DNA of 49,473 nucleotides from an uncultured SAR86 cluster bacterium (GTDB lineage: Bacteria > Pseudomonadota > Gammaproteobacteria > Magnimaribacterales > TMED112), in the NCBI GenBank assembly GCA_902535365.1, contig CACATF010000005.1:1-49473 (forward strand), read 5' to 3'. The translations under genes and the position numbers were made by a program. Shown piece after piece: positions 7,530 through 15,537 of this stretch (positions are counted from its first letter, which is position 1; the number at the start of each line of letters is the position of its first letter). The notes beneath the pieces are model-generated. The model did no database searches. It was not told the origin of the DNA and saw nothing but the letters and a program-made list of their open reading frames with translations.

Positions 7530-8198
7530 ATGATTGTCTTATATACTTCTCCAACACCAAATGGTCATAAAATATCTTGTGCTCTGGAGCACCTTGATAT
7601 TCCTTATAGATTCGAGATTATTAATCTTCGTGAAGGCGAGCAATTTTCTGACGAATTCAGCAAAATAAGCCCAAATCATAAAATCCCAGCCATTTACGAT
7701 GAAGATAATGATATCGGTTTATCTGAATCAGGAGCAATACTTATCTATTTAGCTGAATTAAAAGGGCAACTACTGCCTAAGGAAGACAAATATTTAATCT
7801 TGCAATGGCTTATGTTTCAAATGGCACATATAGGCCCAATGATGGGTCAAGCAAATGTTTTTTACAGATATCTTGATGACCAAATAGATGTTGCTATAAA
7901 TCGCTATCATAAAGAATGTCGAAGACTTTTTGAGGTCCTAGATAATCACCTTAAAAATAATCAATTCTTAGTTAATGATTTCTCTATAGCTGACATTGCA
8001 AACTGGTGCTGGATAAGAACATACAAATGGTCAGGCATAAATTTTGAAAATTTACCTCATCTTGAACGTTGGATGAAAGAAATCTATTCAATTAAAGGAA
8101 TGTCAGAGGGTTTGGATGTGCCATTATCTCAAGAAGAATTGAAAAAATACTATCAATCTAAAATTGCCCAATCTGGCAATAACATAGTTATCAAATAA
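7530..8198 (+). CDS. Glutathione S-transferase, YfcG/Ure2p-like
   Basis: Glutathione S-transferase of the nu class (YfcG/Ure2p-like), whose studied members act as glutathione-dependent disulfide reductases or peroxidases. The N-terminal thioredoxin-fold domain shows the subgroup motif TSPTPNGHKISCALEHL, then HKIPAIYD (cis-Pro) and LSESGAILIYLAE (GSH-binding Glu-Ser). The C-terminal helical domain has FSIADIANWCW. I chose the ATG at 7530 rather than the TTG at 7521, because family members start directly with the first beta strand (MIVLYTS). 222 residues, full length. Confidence 0.9.
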   Translation: MIVLYTSPTPNGHKISCALEHLDIPYRFEIINLREGEQFSDEFSKISPNHKIPAIYDEDNDIGLSESGAILIYLAELKGQLLPKEDKYLILQWLMFQMAHIGPMMGQANVFYRYLDDQIDVAINRYHKECRRLFEVLDNHLKNNQFLVNDFSIADIANWCWIRTYKWSGINFENLPHLERWMKEIYSIKGMSEGLDVPLSQEELKKYYQSKIAQSGNNIVIK

Positions 8199-8210
8199 TA
8201 TTTTTAATTG

Positions 8211-8239
8211 TTTACCATGAATAGATCGAACTATATAAT
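8211..8239 (+). promoter_or_regulatory. Promoter of tRNA-Gly(UCC)
   Basis: TTTACC at 8211-8216 and a perfect TATAAT at 8234-8239 are separated by 17 bases. The box ends 10 bases before the mature 5' end of the tRNA at 8250, leaving a precursor leader of a few bases. Confidence 0.7.
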
Positions 8240-8249
8240 GGTCGTTCAA

Positions 8250-8325
8250 GCGACTGTGGTGTTAATGGCTAGCACAAAAGCCTTCCAAGCTTTTGGTACG
8301 AGTTCGAATCTCGTCAGTCGCTCCA
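8250..8325 (+). tRNA. glyT: tRNA-Gly (anticodon UCC)
   Basis: A 76-base cloverleaf folds: acceptor GCGACTG/CAGTCGC, anticodon stem AAAGC/GCTTT with loop CTTCCAA and anticodon UCC, T stem ACGAG/CTCGT with loop TTCGAAT. CCA is encoded at 8323-8325. The convergent SRAP gene ends at 8327, one base after the CCA, so the tRNA transcript must end or be processed inside antisense SRAP sequence. Confidence 0.95.
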
Positions 8326-8326
8326 C

Positions 8327-8869
8327 TTACTCAACTTCACTTAAATATTCACGACTGTTATTTTCAGGGTTATTGATAGATTTAGAAATTTTATGATATC
8401 GAATGAGTTCATTAGTTTTACTCACATCGTAATCACCCATAAACCATAATCCAACATCATATTTATCTAAAAGCACTGGTTGTCTGTTATGTATATGGTA
8501 AATATTGCTGTTAGCTTCTTTTGTAAGGATTATGAAGCCTGAATTATCATAAAGACCTGCAAAATACATTTTATCTGAGTAAAGAAGATATGGTTGTTTT
8601 TGATTGTTCTCAGCAGCCCATTCTATCCATCCAGTGTATGGAACTATGCAACGTTTGCATTTGCTGAATGTTTTTTTCTGCATGTAAGTCTCACTTCGTG
8701 CATTAATTAACAGTTTTGATTCCTGCCATTCTGTTTTTAAGCCCCATTTCATAGACTGACCATCACAATCTACAGTTTTCACAGGCATATCTTGTCCTGG
8801 GGAAACGTTAAAATTGTCTTTAGTTCCTAAACTAAATGGATCTCCACTAAGTACATAACGACCACACAT
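8327..8869 (-). CDS. yedK: SRAP / HMCES-YedK family abasic-site protein
   Basis: SOS response-associated peptidase family. These proteins form a thiazolidine crosslink through Cys2 with abasic sites in single-stranded DNA and shield them. The active-site set is visible: Cys2 right after the initiator Met (MCGRY), N56 in NARSET, E83 in GWIEW and H127 in HIHNRQPVLL. The catalytic Cys must be residue 2, which fixes the start at 8869; the frame runs on upstream to 8908, but that extension is not coding. At 180 residues it is a little shorter than E. coli YedK. It diverges from the Coq4-like gene with 18 bases between starts. Confidence 0.93.
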   Translation of the reverse strand: MCGRYVLSGDPFSLGTKDNFNVSPGQDMPVKTVDCDGQSMKWGLKTEWQESKLLINARSETYMQKKTFSKCKRCIVPYTGWIEWAAENNQKQPYLLYSDKMYFAGLYDNSGFIILTKEANSNIYHIHNRQPVLLDKYDVGLWFMGDYDVSKTNELIRYHKISKSINNPENNSREYLSEVE

Positions 8870-8875
8870 ATTTGC

Positions 8876-8882
8876 TATCATA
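8876..8882. promoter_or_regulatory. Shared bidirectional -10 box between SRAP and Coq4-like genes
   Basis: The 7-mer TATCATA reads TATCAT on the plus strand, 6 bases before the ATG at 8888, and TATGAT on the minus strand, 7 bases before the ATG at 8869. With only 18 bases between the two start codons, one symmetric -10 element could serve both genes, giving two leaderless messages. No Shine-Dalgarno is visible on either side. Confidence 0.4.
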
Positions 8883-8887
8883 ATTGA

Positions 8888-9403
8888 ATGTATGAATTTC
8901 AAAAACAAAATTCTTCACTAACGCTTAAAGAGGGGCTCGATGAGTTCTACTCAATCAATCCAGCTTTTAAAGAAATTTTAAATATCGATTCACCAAATAC
9001 TCGAATATTTAAAGAACATGATTACACTCATGTATTGTTTGGTTTAGGCACTTCAATTGAAGAAGAATCTTTACTTGATACTTATGTTATTTGGGGAATG
9101 AAGTTTGATTGGGGTTCTATTATCGATTTCTACAAAGATCCGGACTACAGTAAATTAATTAAATCAATAACTGATAAACATGGCGGCTATTGGGGCATAT
9201 TTAAAATATATATGTCATTAATGCCATTGAAATTTAAGATCTTTAAATTATGTATGAAAATGACCAAACGTTGGAATTATCACCATATTTCAGATGAATA
9301 CCTAAATAAAAGCCTTAAAGAGATAAGAGAAGAATATAACATTGAATTACTACCGCTGGACCAAATACCTATAGGTCGTTATCAATCTTCTCAAATGAAA
9401 TAG
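8888..9403 (+). CDS. Coq4-like protein
   Basis: A 171-residue protein resembling the ubiquinone biosynthesis protein Coq4. The metal-binding motif HDxxHx11E is complete: H44-D45 in KEHDYTHV, H48, and E60 in the EEE run. Coq4 proteins bind zinc and are implicated in organising the quinone-modifying enzymes and in decarboxylation/hydroxylation of the ring. Low identity elsewhere makes the assignment a family call only. No other ubiquinone gene is near. The hairpin at 9400-9421 overlaps the stop codon. Confidence 0.65.
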   Translation: MYEFQKQNSSLTLKEGLDEFYSINPAFKEILNIDSPNTRIFKEHDYTHVLFGLGTSIEEESLLDTYVIWGMKFDWGSIIDFYKDPDYSKLIKSITDKHGGYWGIFKIYMSLMPLKFKIFKLCMKMTKRWNYHHISDEYLNKSLKEIREEYNIELLPLDQIPIGRYQSSQMK

Positions 9404-9421
9404 GGCACCTAAGTGCCCTAT
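9400..9421. terminator. Hairpin at the end of the Coq4-like gene
   Basis: A perfect 9-bp stem (ATAGGGCAC / GTGCCCTAT) with loop CTAA overlaps the stop codon of the Coq4-like gene. No T-run follows on either strand, so it may be a weak terminator or an mRNA 3'-end stabiliser between two convergent units. Confidence 0.5.
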
Positions 9422-9470
9422 ATGATGTGAGAGGTTATCTTTATATTTGACGAATCACTCAGAGATTAGT

Positions 9471-10517
9471 TCAATCTTTTTCTAAATGAATTGTTTGTGT
9501 TGGATAAGCAAAGTCAGATCCATTGTTTTTAACGATTTTAATGATTTCTAGAATTAAATCTTCCTTAGCTTTTGTGTAGTCATACCATCGAGTTGATTTA
9601 GTAAAACAATAAATTAAGAGATCTATGCTGGAGTCATTAAATTGAGTAACCCTAATAGTGGTAGTCGCTTCATCTGCATTTACTAAGTCATCATTTTTTG
9701 CAACATAATCTTCAATATCTTTTCTAATATTTAAGATAGTTTCTGGTGTTGTTTGGTATATAAGACCAACGTTAAATCTTATTCTTCTAAAAGGCATTTC
9801 TGAGAAATTAATTATTTCTGAATCACTTAAAACAGAGTTAGGTACAAATATTGGTGCCTTATCAAATCTTCTAATTAACGTGGAACGAAAATCTATTTTT
9901 TCTACTTCTCCCTCTGCAACCCCTTCAATATTTATCCAATCGCCTTGTTTAAATCTTTTCTCTCCGATAATTAACAATCCACCGATTAAATTTTTAAAGA
10001 AATTTTGAGCTCCTAATGCTAGAGCTACTGAAAATAAACCAAGTCCTGCAATAATTGAGGCTGCATCAACACCCCATAATTCAAGTACACTAACTACCCC
10101 AACTAAGTAAGCAATAAATTTAAGGGTTCTGAATATCCAATTTCTGAGGGTAGGCGTAAGAAAATCATACTTCTCACCTACAAAATCTCTAACAGGAGTA
10201 ATTGCATCAGCTAAAGACCAAAAAACTGCCAAGTAGAAATAACTTTTAATAAGCAATTCACCATATGATTGATACGTATCATCTAAGTTAATTTCTTGAA
10301 GAATGGCAAATAGTGCTATCCCAATAGGTATTAAAGTTAATGGCTTTTTGAGTGCACCGACCATTGCATCATCATGGACACTATCGGTTTTACCAGCAAT
10401 TTTTAACAATGATCCAACAACAATATTCCTAATGATAAGTATTGTTAGAAGAGTAATACCAACAATCACACCAATGTTAGTCATGGCTTCGATAGTTAAA
10501 AAATCTATATCATTCAT
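9471..10517 (-). CDS. MscS-family mechanosensitive ion channel
   Basis: Small-conductance mechanosensitive channel family, gating ion release under hypoosmotic stress in the inner membrane. The 348-residue protein has an N-terminal hydrophobic helix (MTNIGVIVGITLLTILIIRNI), two or three more, then the pore-lining TM3 signature GLGLFSVALALGAQNFFKNLIGGLLI and the beta-domain with GDWINIEGVAEGEVEKIDFRST. The ATG lies inside the last codons of ggt (8-base overlap), making it the last gene of the yqgE-glycosyltransferase-ggt unit. Confidence 0.93.
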   Translation of the reverse strand: MNDIDFLTIEAMTNIGVIVGITLLTILIIRNIVVGSLLKIAGKTDSVHDDAMVGALKKPLTLIPIGIALFAILQEINLDDTYQSYGELLIKSYFYLAVFWSLADAITPVRDFVGEKYDFLTPTLRNWIFRTLKFIAYLVGVVSVLELWGVDAASIIAGLGLFSVALALGAQNFFKNLIGGLLIIGEKRFKQGDWINIEGVAEGEVEKIDFRSTLIRRFDKAPIFVPNSVLSDSEIINFSEMPFRRIRFNVGLIYQTTPETILNIRKDIEDYVAKNDDLVNADEATTTIRVTQFNDSSIDLLIYCFTKSTRWYDYTKAKEDLILEIIKIVKNNGSDFAYPTQTIHLEKD

Positions 10518-12219
10518 TTGTTACACCTATAGCTAGGAAGTCATCAGATCTAAAATCGCTAACTCCTATTAAAACATCTTCCTCTATCATTATAGAAGAA
10601 GTTATCCCGTTACTATAGTCATATGTAGGTGTGCGCAGAAATAATGAAAACCCTAATGATTCCAACTCAGCTATAAGGTTTTCATCAAAATCTTCATGCA
10701 TTAAATATTCTGGGTTCCATTGATGATGATATCTTGGCAAATAAACAGATTCTTGAGCAGATAATTGATATTCATAATAATTTAGTATTACCTGAAGAAC
10801 TGCGGTAATGATTCTTGAGCCACCTTGTGCACCAGTAATTATTAAGGGTTTATCACCTTTGAAGACTATAGTGGGTGTCATTGAGCTCAAAGGGCGTTTA
10901 TTTGGCTCTATCTGATTAGCTTGGCTACCCAATAATTCAAAGTAATTAGGTTGATTTGGAGCTGCAGCAAAGTCATCCATCTCATTATTCATTAAGACAC
11001 CTGTACCTTCAATTATCACACCTGATCCAAAAGCAGTATTAAGAGTAGTGGTCGTGCTCACAGCGTTACCTTCACTGTCTATCACTGAATAGTGAGTTGT
11101 GTTCTCTTTAAATTTGTATTTATAGGGATCGAAGTCTGCTTTTTGTGAAGATTTATCTCTATTTAACTGAGTTGATAACAAACGTGCATTATCTTTTGAT
11201 AAAAATAAGCTATAAGGAATATCATAAAAATCAGGATCCCCCATATATGCTGTACGTAAGGCATAAGCCTTTTGCATAATTTCTGAGGTAATTAAAATAT
11301 TATTTGGATCATGTGGATTAGTTTTATTTAAATCTTCTTCCTCTAGCATATTGAACATTAATGCCAATAAGAGGCCTCCTGAGGATGGTGGGCCCATAGT
11401 TACTATATTTAAATCTTTGTAGTTAAATGAAACAGGCTTTCTATATTTTGCTTTGTAATTCCTCAGATCTGATGAAGATATTAAGCCATTATTTTTTCTC
11501 ATATCACTGGCAATCAACATAGCTGTTTTTCCTTTATAAAAACCTGCCGCACCAAATCTTGCAATTCTTTCAAGCGTGTTAGCTAAATCTGTTTGTACCA
11601 GTAGGTCGCCAGTGGATTTGATCTGACCATCATTAAAAAATATTTTTTTACCATCTTTTGTTTTGGCTAGTTTATCAGCGTAATCAATAAGAGTGGTTCC
11701 CAATGTTTCTGTAATTACAAATCCTTCTCTAGCGAGCGTAATAGAGGGTTCAATTAATTGTCTCCACGGTAGTTTTCCAAATTTTTGGTGAGCAATAAAT
11801 AAACCATAGACAGTTCCAGGTGTGCCTGAGCTTAGATAGGACTCCAGCGCTAATTCGCGATTTACAATACCTTCTGTAATGAACATATCTCTCGTTGCTC
11901 GTGCTGGAGCTGTTTCACGATAATCAATAGTGAAGTTTTGATTAGTATTGGCCTCATGAATGACCATAAAACCACCACCGCCAATTGGGGCTGCTTGTGG
12001 AAGCACTACCGATAGAGCAAAAGAAATTGCTACCGAGGCATCAATAGCATTACCACCTTTTTGTAGAATTGTATTTCCTACTTCTGTTGCAAGAAAATGT
12101 CGTGTTACAACCATTGAATCACTAGCTTGAACAGTTTTTCCTGAAATAGTTGATTCAGAATTAATATTTTGAAATAACGCAAAAAGCAGTACTAGAAGGA
12201 AACTTTTATTTAAAGACAT
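10510..12219 (-). CDS. ggt: Gamma-glutamyltranspeptidase
   Basis: Periplasmic or secreted N-terminal nucleophile hydrolase that splits the gamma-glutamyl bond of glutathione and related compounds. A signal peptide (MSLNKSFLLVLLFALF) is followed by GGNAIDASVAISFALSVV and PIGGGGFMVIH of the large subunit. The self-cleavage site is N-TTHYSVID near residue 374, with Thr as catalytic nucleophile, and PLSSMTPTIVF lies in the small subunit. The start at 12219 has a good GGGAG Shine-Dalgarno 8 bases before it and overlaps the upstream glycosyltransferase by 14 bases; the longer frame to 12261 has no such support. 569 residues, full length. Confidence 0.95.
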   Translation of the reverse strand: MSLNKSFLLVLLFALFQNINSESTISGKTVQASDSMVVTRHFLATEVGNTILQKGGNAIDASVAISFALSVVLPQAAPIGGGGFMVIHEANTNQNFTIDYRETAPARATRDMFITEGIVNRELALESYLSSGTPGTVYGLFIAHQKFGKLPWRQLIEPSITLAREGFVITETLGTTLIDYADKLAKTKDGKKIFFNDGQIKSTGDLLVQTDLANTLERIARFGAAGFYKGKTAMLIASDMRKNNGLISSSDLRNYKAKYRKPVSFNYKDLNIVTMGPPSSGGLLLALMFNMLEEEDLNKTNPHDPNNILITSEIMQKAYALRTAYMGDPDFYDIPYSLFLSKDNARLLSTQLNRDKSSQKADFDPYKYKFKENTTHYSVIDSEGNAVSTTTTLNTAFGSGVIIEGTGVLMNNEMDDFAAAPNQPNYFELLGSQANQIEPNKRPLSSMTPTIVFKGDKPLIITGAQGGSRIITAVLQVILNYYEYQLSAQESVYLPRYHHQWNPEYLMHEDFDENLIAELESLGFSLFLRTPTYDYSNGITSSIMIEEDVLIGVSDFRSDDFLAIGVTNE

Positions 12220-13216
12220 CAAAAATGCTCCCTTTTTTCTTAGCATTCGTCCAGTTATCATTTAAATGCTTTTTAAAAGTGAATGCAGAATCTTCCTCGA
12301 CTATTTGCTTATTTCTAATATCGATACCACTTATATCTCGGTAGTCCTCAATTGTTCTTTCTGAGCCAAGTCCATAGGCGCCAGAAAGTTTTCCTTCAAT
12401 GATATTGTTGATACGAGACTTGCTTTTTTTATGAAAAACATCCCACTTAAGTTTTCTATCTTTTTCTTCATCAGCATGCCAATGAAGAGGTCTCTTAAAT
12501 TGATCGGTTTCACTAACATAACAATGAAATAAAGGTGTTTTAGGTATATGAAAAATATCATACCCATTTGTAAAGGTTCTTAGCGCAAGAGTAGTTTCCT
12601 CTCCTTCGAAATAAAGATGAGGGTCATAAGGCACTTCTTCAACATAGTTTCTCTCACTAAATATAAAACCAGCAGAAAGTAAAAAACCTTTGTAAATCTC
12701 TTTAGAGCCTGTTGGAATACCTTTTTGCATTGAAAAATAACCATCCTTAAATACTCGATCTTGATCTAAAACCATGACATGTGTTGAGTCGTCATTTTCT
12801 TGTAGTTTTCTGAAATGTCTTTTTTCCATATCCACAACTTCAAAACCACGTGGATATGCTGATATAACTGGCTTATTATGATTTTTCTTTATTATCTTTA
12901 AATAATTAAGCAAATATTCATCCCAATCTTTTTCGAATACAGTATGTGAATCTATTTGTAAAAAGTAGCTCTCATCATTCATTAATGTTTGAGCCATTGC
13001 TCTTGCCCAACAAGGGCCACGTGCATCTGCAGGATCTATATGCAAATAGGAAATTTGATTAGCTATGTTTGATTTAGAAAAATCTAATTTCATTTTAGAC
13101 TGATCAATGACACCAAAAAACACATTGTCTTTGAATTTTGCTTGCGTATAAGCACTATTGATGGTGACTGGAAGTAATGCATCTTGATAGGATGCTATTG
13201 ATATAAATATTTTCAT
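12206..13216 (-). CDS. GlcNAc-transferase-like glycosyltransferase (GT60-type)
   Basis: Resembles the UDP-GlcNAc:polypeptide GlcNAc-transferase family (Pfam Glycosyltransferase GlcNAc; GT60), best known from slime mould and found sporadically in bacteria. Marks are FISIASYQDALLPVTINSAY at the N-terminus, HIDPADARGPCWARAMAQ, and the metal-binding triad DSH in FLQIDSHTVF near residue 118, then LSAGFIFSERN and LYFEGEETTLALR. No signal peptide, so it acts in the cytoplasm on an unknown acceptor. 336 residues. Its ATG shares the last base of the yqgE stop, so the two are translationally coupled. Confidence 0.82.
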   Translation of the reverse strand: MKIFISIASYQDALLPVTINSAYTQAKFKDNVFFGVIDQSKMKLDFSKSNIANQISYLHIDPADARGPCWARAMAQTLMNDESYFLQIDSHTVFEKDWDEYLLNYLKIIKKNHNKPVISAYPRGFEVVDMEKRHFRKLQENDDSTHVMVLDQDRVFKDGYFSMQKGIPTGSKEIYKGFLLSAGFIFSERNYVEEVPYDPHLYFEGEETTLALRTFTNGYDIFHIPKTPLFHCYVSETDQFKRPLHWHADEEKDRKLKWDVFHKKSKSRINNIIEGKLSGAYGLGSERTIEDYRDISGIDIRNKQIVEEDSAFTFKKHLNDNWTNAKKKGSIFDVFK

Positions 13217-13773
13217 TAATGTTTGGTTATTATTTCGCTATTTTGAATTTTATCAATATCGTAACCAACTTGCTTGGAAATTATTGTAATTAGGTCTTTA
13301 GGTTTGTTTTCAAAGATAACTTTTGGATCAGTATTAACCACGAGCCAACTATTTCTTGATATTTCATAATCCAATTGACCAGAACTCCAACCACAGTAAC
13401 CAAGAGCTAATTTGTAGTTGCCTTTAAAAAAACCATTACCAATAGTTTTGATGATATCCATATCGGTAGTGAGATTTAATCCATTCTCAACAGTCAGCGA
13501 TGACTCGATATTATTCTGATCATGTATTACAAAGAGTTTATTTACATCAACTGGACCACCATTTAGAAGATGTTTATTGTTATCGTAAGCAGGTAGATCT
13601 AACGTTTCAAATATTTTAGTTTCTTTAATTGGAATCATTTTATTTACCACAACTCCTAACGCACCATTCTGATCATGTTCAAATATATAAATCAGGGAGT
13701 TATAGAAATAATCTTCTTTGTTTCGTTCCTGAAAAAAAATAAATTTATTTACAAAATAAATTTCTTCTGCCAT
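13216..13773 (-). CDS. yqgE: YqgE/AlgH family protein
   Basis: Member of the UPF0301 (YqgE/AlgH) family, of unknown biochemical role. The 185-residue protein shows the usual order: an N-terminal strand (YFVNKFIFFQERN) replacing the common ML..FxxSVIYI start, IYIFEHDQNGALGVVVNK, LLNGGPVDVNKLFVIH and LALGYCGWSSGQLDYEISRNSWL. It heads a four-gene minus-strand unit with the glycosyltransferase, ggt and MscS. It diverges from the acyl-CoA synthetase gene with 36 bases between starts. A TAAACT hexamer 6 bases before the ATG could be its -10. Confidence 0.93.
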   Translation of the reverse strand: MAEEIYFVNKFIFFQERNKEDYFYNSLIYIFEHDQNGALGVVVNKMIPIKETKIFETLDLPAYDNNKHLLNGGPVDVNKLFVIHDQNNIESSLTVENGLNLTTDMDIIKTIGNGFFKGNYKLALGYCGWSSGQLDYEISRNSWLVVNTDPKVIFENKPKDLITIISKQVGYDIDKIQNSEIITKH

Positions 13774-13809
13774 AAACTTAGTTTAAAGTTTTCATAGGAA
13801 AATTTACAA

Positions 13810-15537
13810 ATGGACCAGACAAAAAACACAACATTATCTGACCTTGAAAATGCTTTCAAAGAGGTAATGGAAACCAACCCACTCTTAGCCCTTCATGATC
13901 GTCAACTAAACGGAGTTAATTACAAGGTCTTTGCCAATGCTCCAAAAACCATGCGAGATTTATTTGATGTTATTGGATTACTCAATGGTGACTTTCCATT
14001 CATTCATGAGAATGGCAATGAGCATACCTATTTAGAAGCCATACAAAAAGCAAAGAATTTAGCTGGATTTCTATCAGAAAAGGGGATTAAACCTGGTGAT
14101 AGCGTCGGTATATGCATGCAGAACTGTACCGAGTGGATAATTGCATATCTAGGCATAGCGGCACATGGAGCAACATGTGTGCCATTAAATAGCTGGTGGC
14201 GAAGTGATGAATTAAAATATGGTGTAGAACATAGCGAATTAAAACTTTTATTTGTGGATGAGAAACGCTATCAATACACCCAAGACTTAGACGTATTGCA
14301 GGTTTTAAAAACAGATTCTGCTTCTGAAGCCATAACTTTCGATGATGTTCTTCAAAATGCTTGCACTGACTGGCCAGAGGAAAATGCATCAGACGAGGAT
14401 GTTTCTGTCCTATTGTATACTTCAGGTTCTACAGGATTGCCTAAAGGCGTAATGTTGACACATTTATCAGTAGCTAATGCAATATTAGGTTTTTATACAC
14501 TTGGTGAATTACGAGGTCTAGTAAAAGGAGAGACACTTCTAGCTGTTGATAATGCAAAAATATTGCTCAACATTCCTCTATTCCATGTAACTGGCTTAAT
14601 TACAATATTCTTGCTCTCAACTTTAGCAAAACGACAAATTGTCATCATGAATAAATGGGATACATCAGATGCGTTAAATATGATTCAAAGCATGAAAATA
14701 ACTAATATAAGCGGTGTGCCAACACAATCCTGGGATCTTCTAAATCACCCAAATGTTGATGAATTTGATCTTTCATCTCTCATAGATATTGGTGCTGGTG
14801 GAGCTGCTAGACCAGAAGATCAAGTTCAAAGTCTACATGATAAATTTAATCTACCCCTTACCTTTGGATGGGGGATGACAGAAACATGTGCACTGGGTGC
14901 AATTAATAGAGGAGATGAGTATCTCGCAAAACCCAATAGCAGTGGTTTAAATGTTCCATATCTAACAGAAGTTGCTGTCACTGATGAGAACTGGAATTTT
15001 CTAAACTCTGGAGAAGTCGGTGAAATTGTATTTAAATCACCAACAAATACGATTGGCTATCTAAAAAATAATGAAGAAACAGAGAAAGCTCTAAAAGATG
15101 GTTGGTTGCTAACTGGAGATCTGGGCTACATAGATGATGAGGGTTATCTGTTTATCGTTGATCGTAAAAAATCATTAATCATTAGAGGTGGTGAAAATAT
15201 ATCAACTCTTGAAGTTGAAAATGCATTAGATCGTCATCCAAGCATCCTAGAATCATGTGTTTGTGGAATAGATGATCCAAAGTTTGGTGAAATTGTTGGA
15301 GCATATATATATTGTAATGCAGACGTTTCTGAAGAAGCCATTAAAGAATTCTTAGTTGAATCTATTGCTGGTTACAAAGTACCGGAAGTATTGCATATTT
15401 CTAAAGATCCTTTACCGAGAATTGCTACAGAAAAAATCGATAGGGTAGGAATTAAAAAAAATACTTTCATCACAATCGTAGATAAGATAAATTACGCTCA
15501 TGGCCAAAAATATTTATATCGTAGAAGACGAACCTGA
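13810..15537 (+). CDS. Acyl-CoA synthetase (AMP-forming)
   Basis: Adenylate-forming enzyme that activates a carboxylic acid, probably a fatty acid, to its CoA thioester. Motifs: LLYTSGSTGLPKGVMLTH (P-loop A3, about residue 200), FGWGMTE (A5), GWLLTGDLGYIDDEG and VDRKKSLIIRGGENIS (A7/A8). The C-terminal catalytic Lys motif reads PRIATEKIDR, with Glu where Gly is usual (TGK). The last 25 or so residues after RVGIK are unlike the family and overlap phoB by 38 bases; an A8 run at 15454-15461 lies just there, and one base less would end the protein at 15481. Substrate unknown. Confidence 0.9.
   Translation: MDQTKNTTLSDLENAFKEVMETNPLLALHDRQLNGVNYKVFANAPKTMRDLFDVIGLLNGDFPFIHENGNEHTYLEAIQKAKNLAGFLSEKGIKPGDSVGICMQNCTEWIIAYLGIAAHGATCVPLNSWWRSDELKYGVEHSELKLLFVDEKRYQYTQDLDVLQVLKTDSASEAITFDDVLQNACTDWPEENASDEDVSVLLYTSGSTGLPKGVMLTHLSVANAILGFYTLGELRGLVKGETLLAVDNAKILLNIPLFHVTGLITIFLLSTLAKRQIVIMNKWDTSDALNMIQSMKITNISGVPTQSWDLLNHPNVDEFDLSSLIDIGAGGAARPEDQVQSLHDKFNLPLTFGWGMTETCALGAINRGDEYLAKPNSSGLNVPYLTEVAVTDENWNFLNSGEVGEIVFKSPTNTIGYLKNNEETEKALKDGWLLTGDLGYIDDEGYLFIVDRKKSLIIRGGENISTLEVENALDRHPSILESCVCGIDDPKFGEIVGAYIYCNADVSEEAIKEFLVESIAGYKVPEVLHISKDPLPRIATEKIDRVGIKKNTFITIVDKINYAHGQKYLYRRRRT

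Noticed and set aside
8208-8396. Plus-strand 62-aa frame over tRNA-Gly(UCC)
   Set aside because: It covers the tRNA and the antisense end of SRAP.
8870-8908. Upstream extension of the SRAP gene to 8908
   Set aside because: The catalytic Cys must be residue 2 after Met, which fixes the start at 8869; the extension would overlap the divergent gene.
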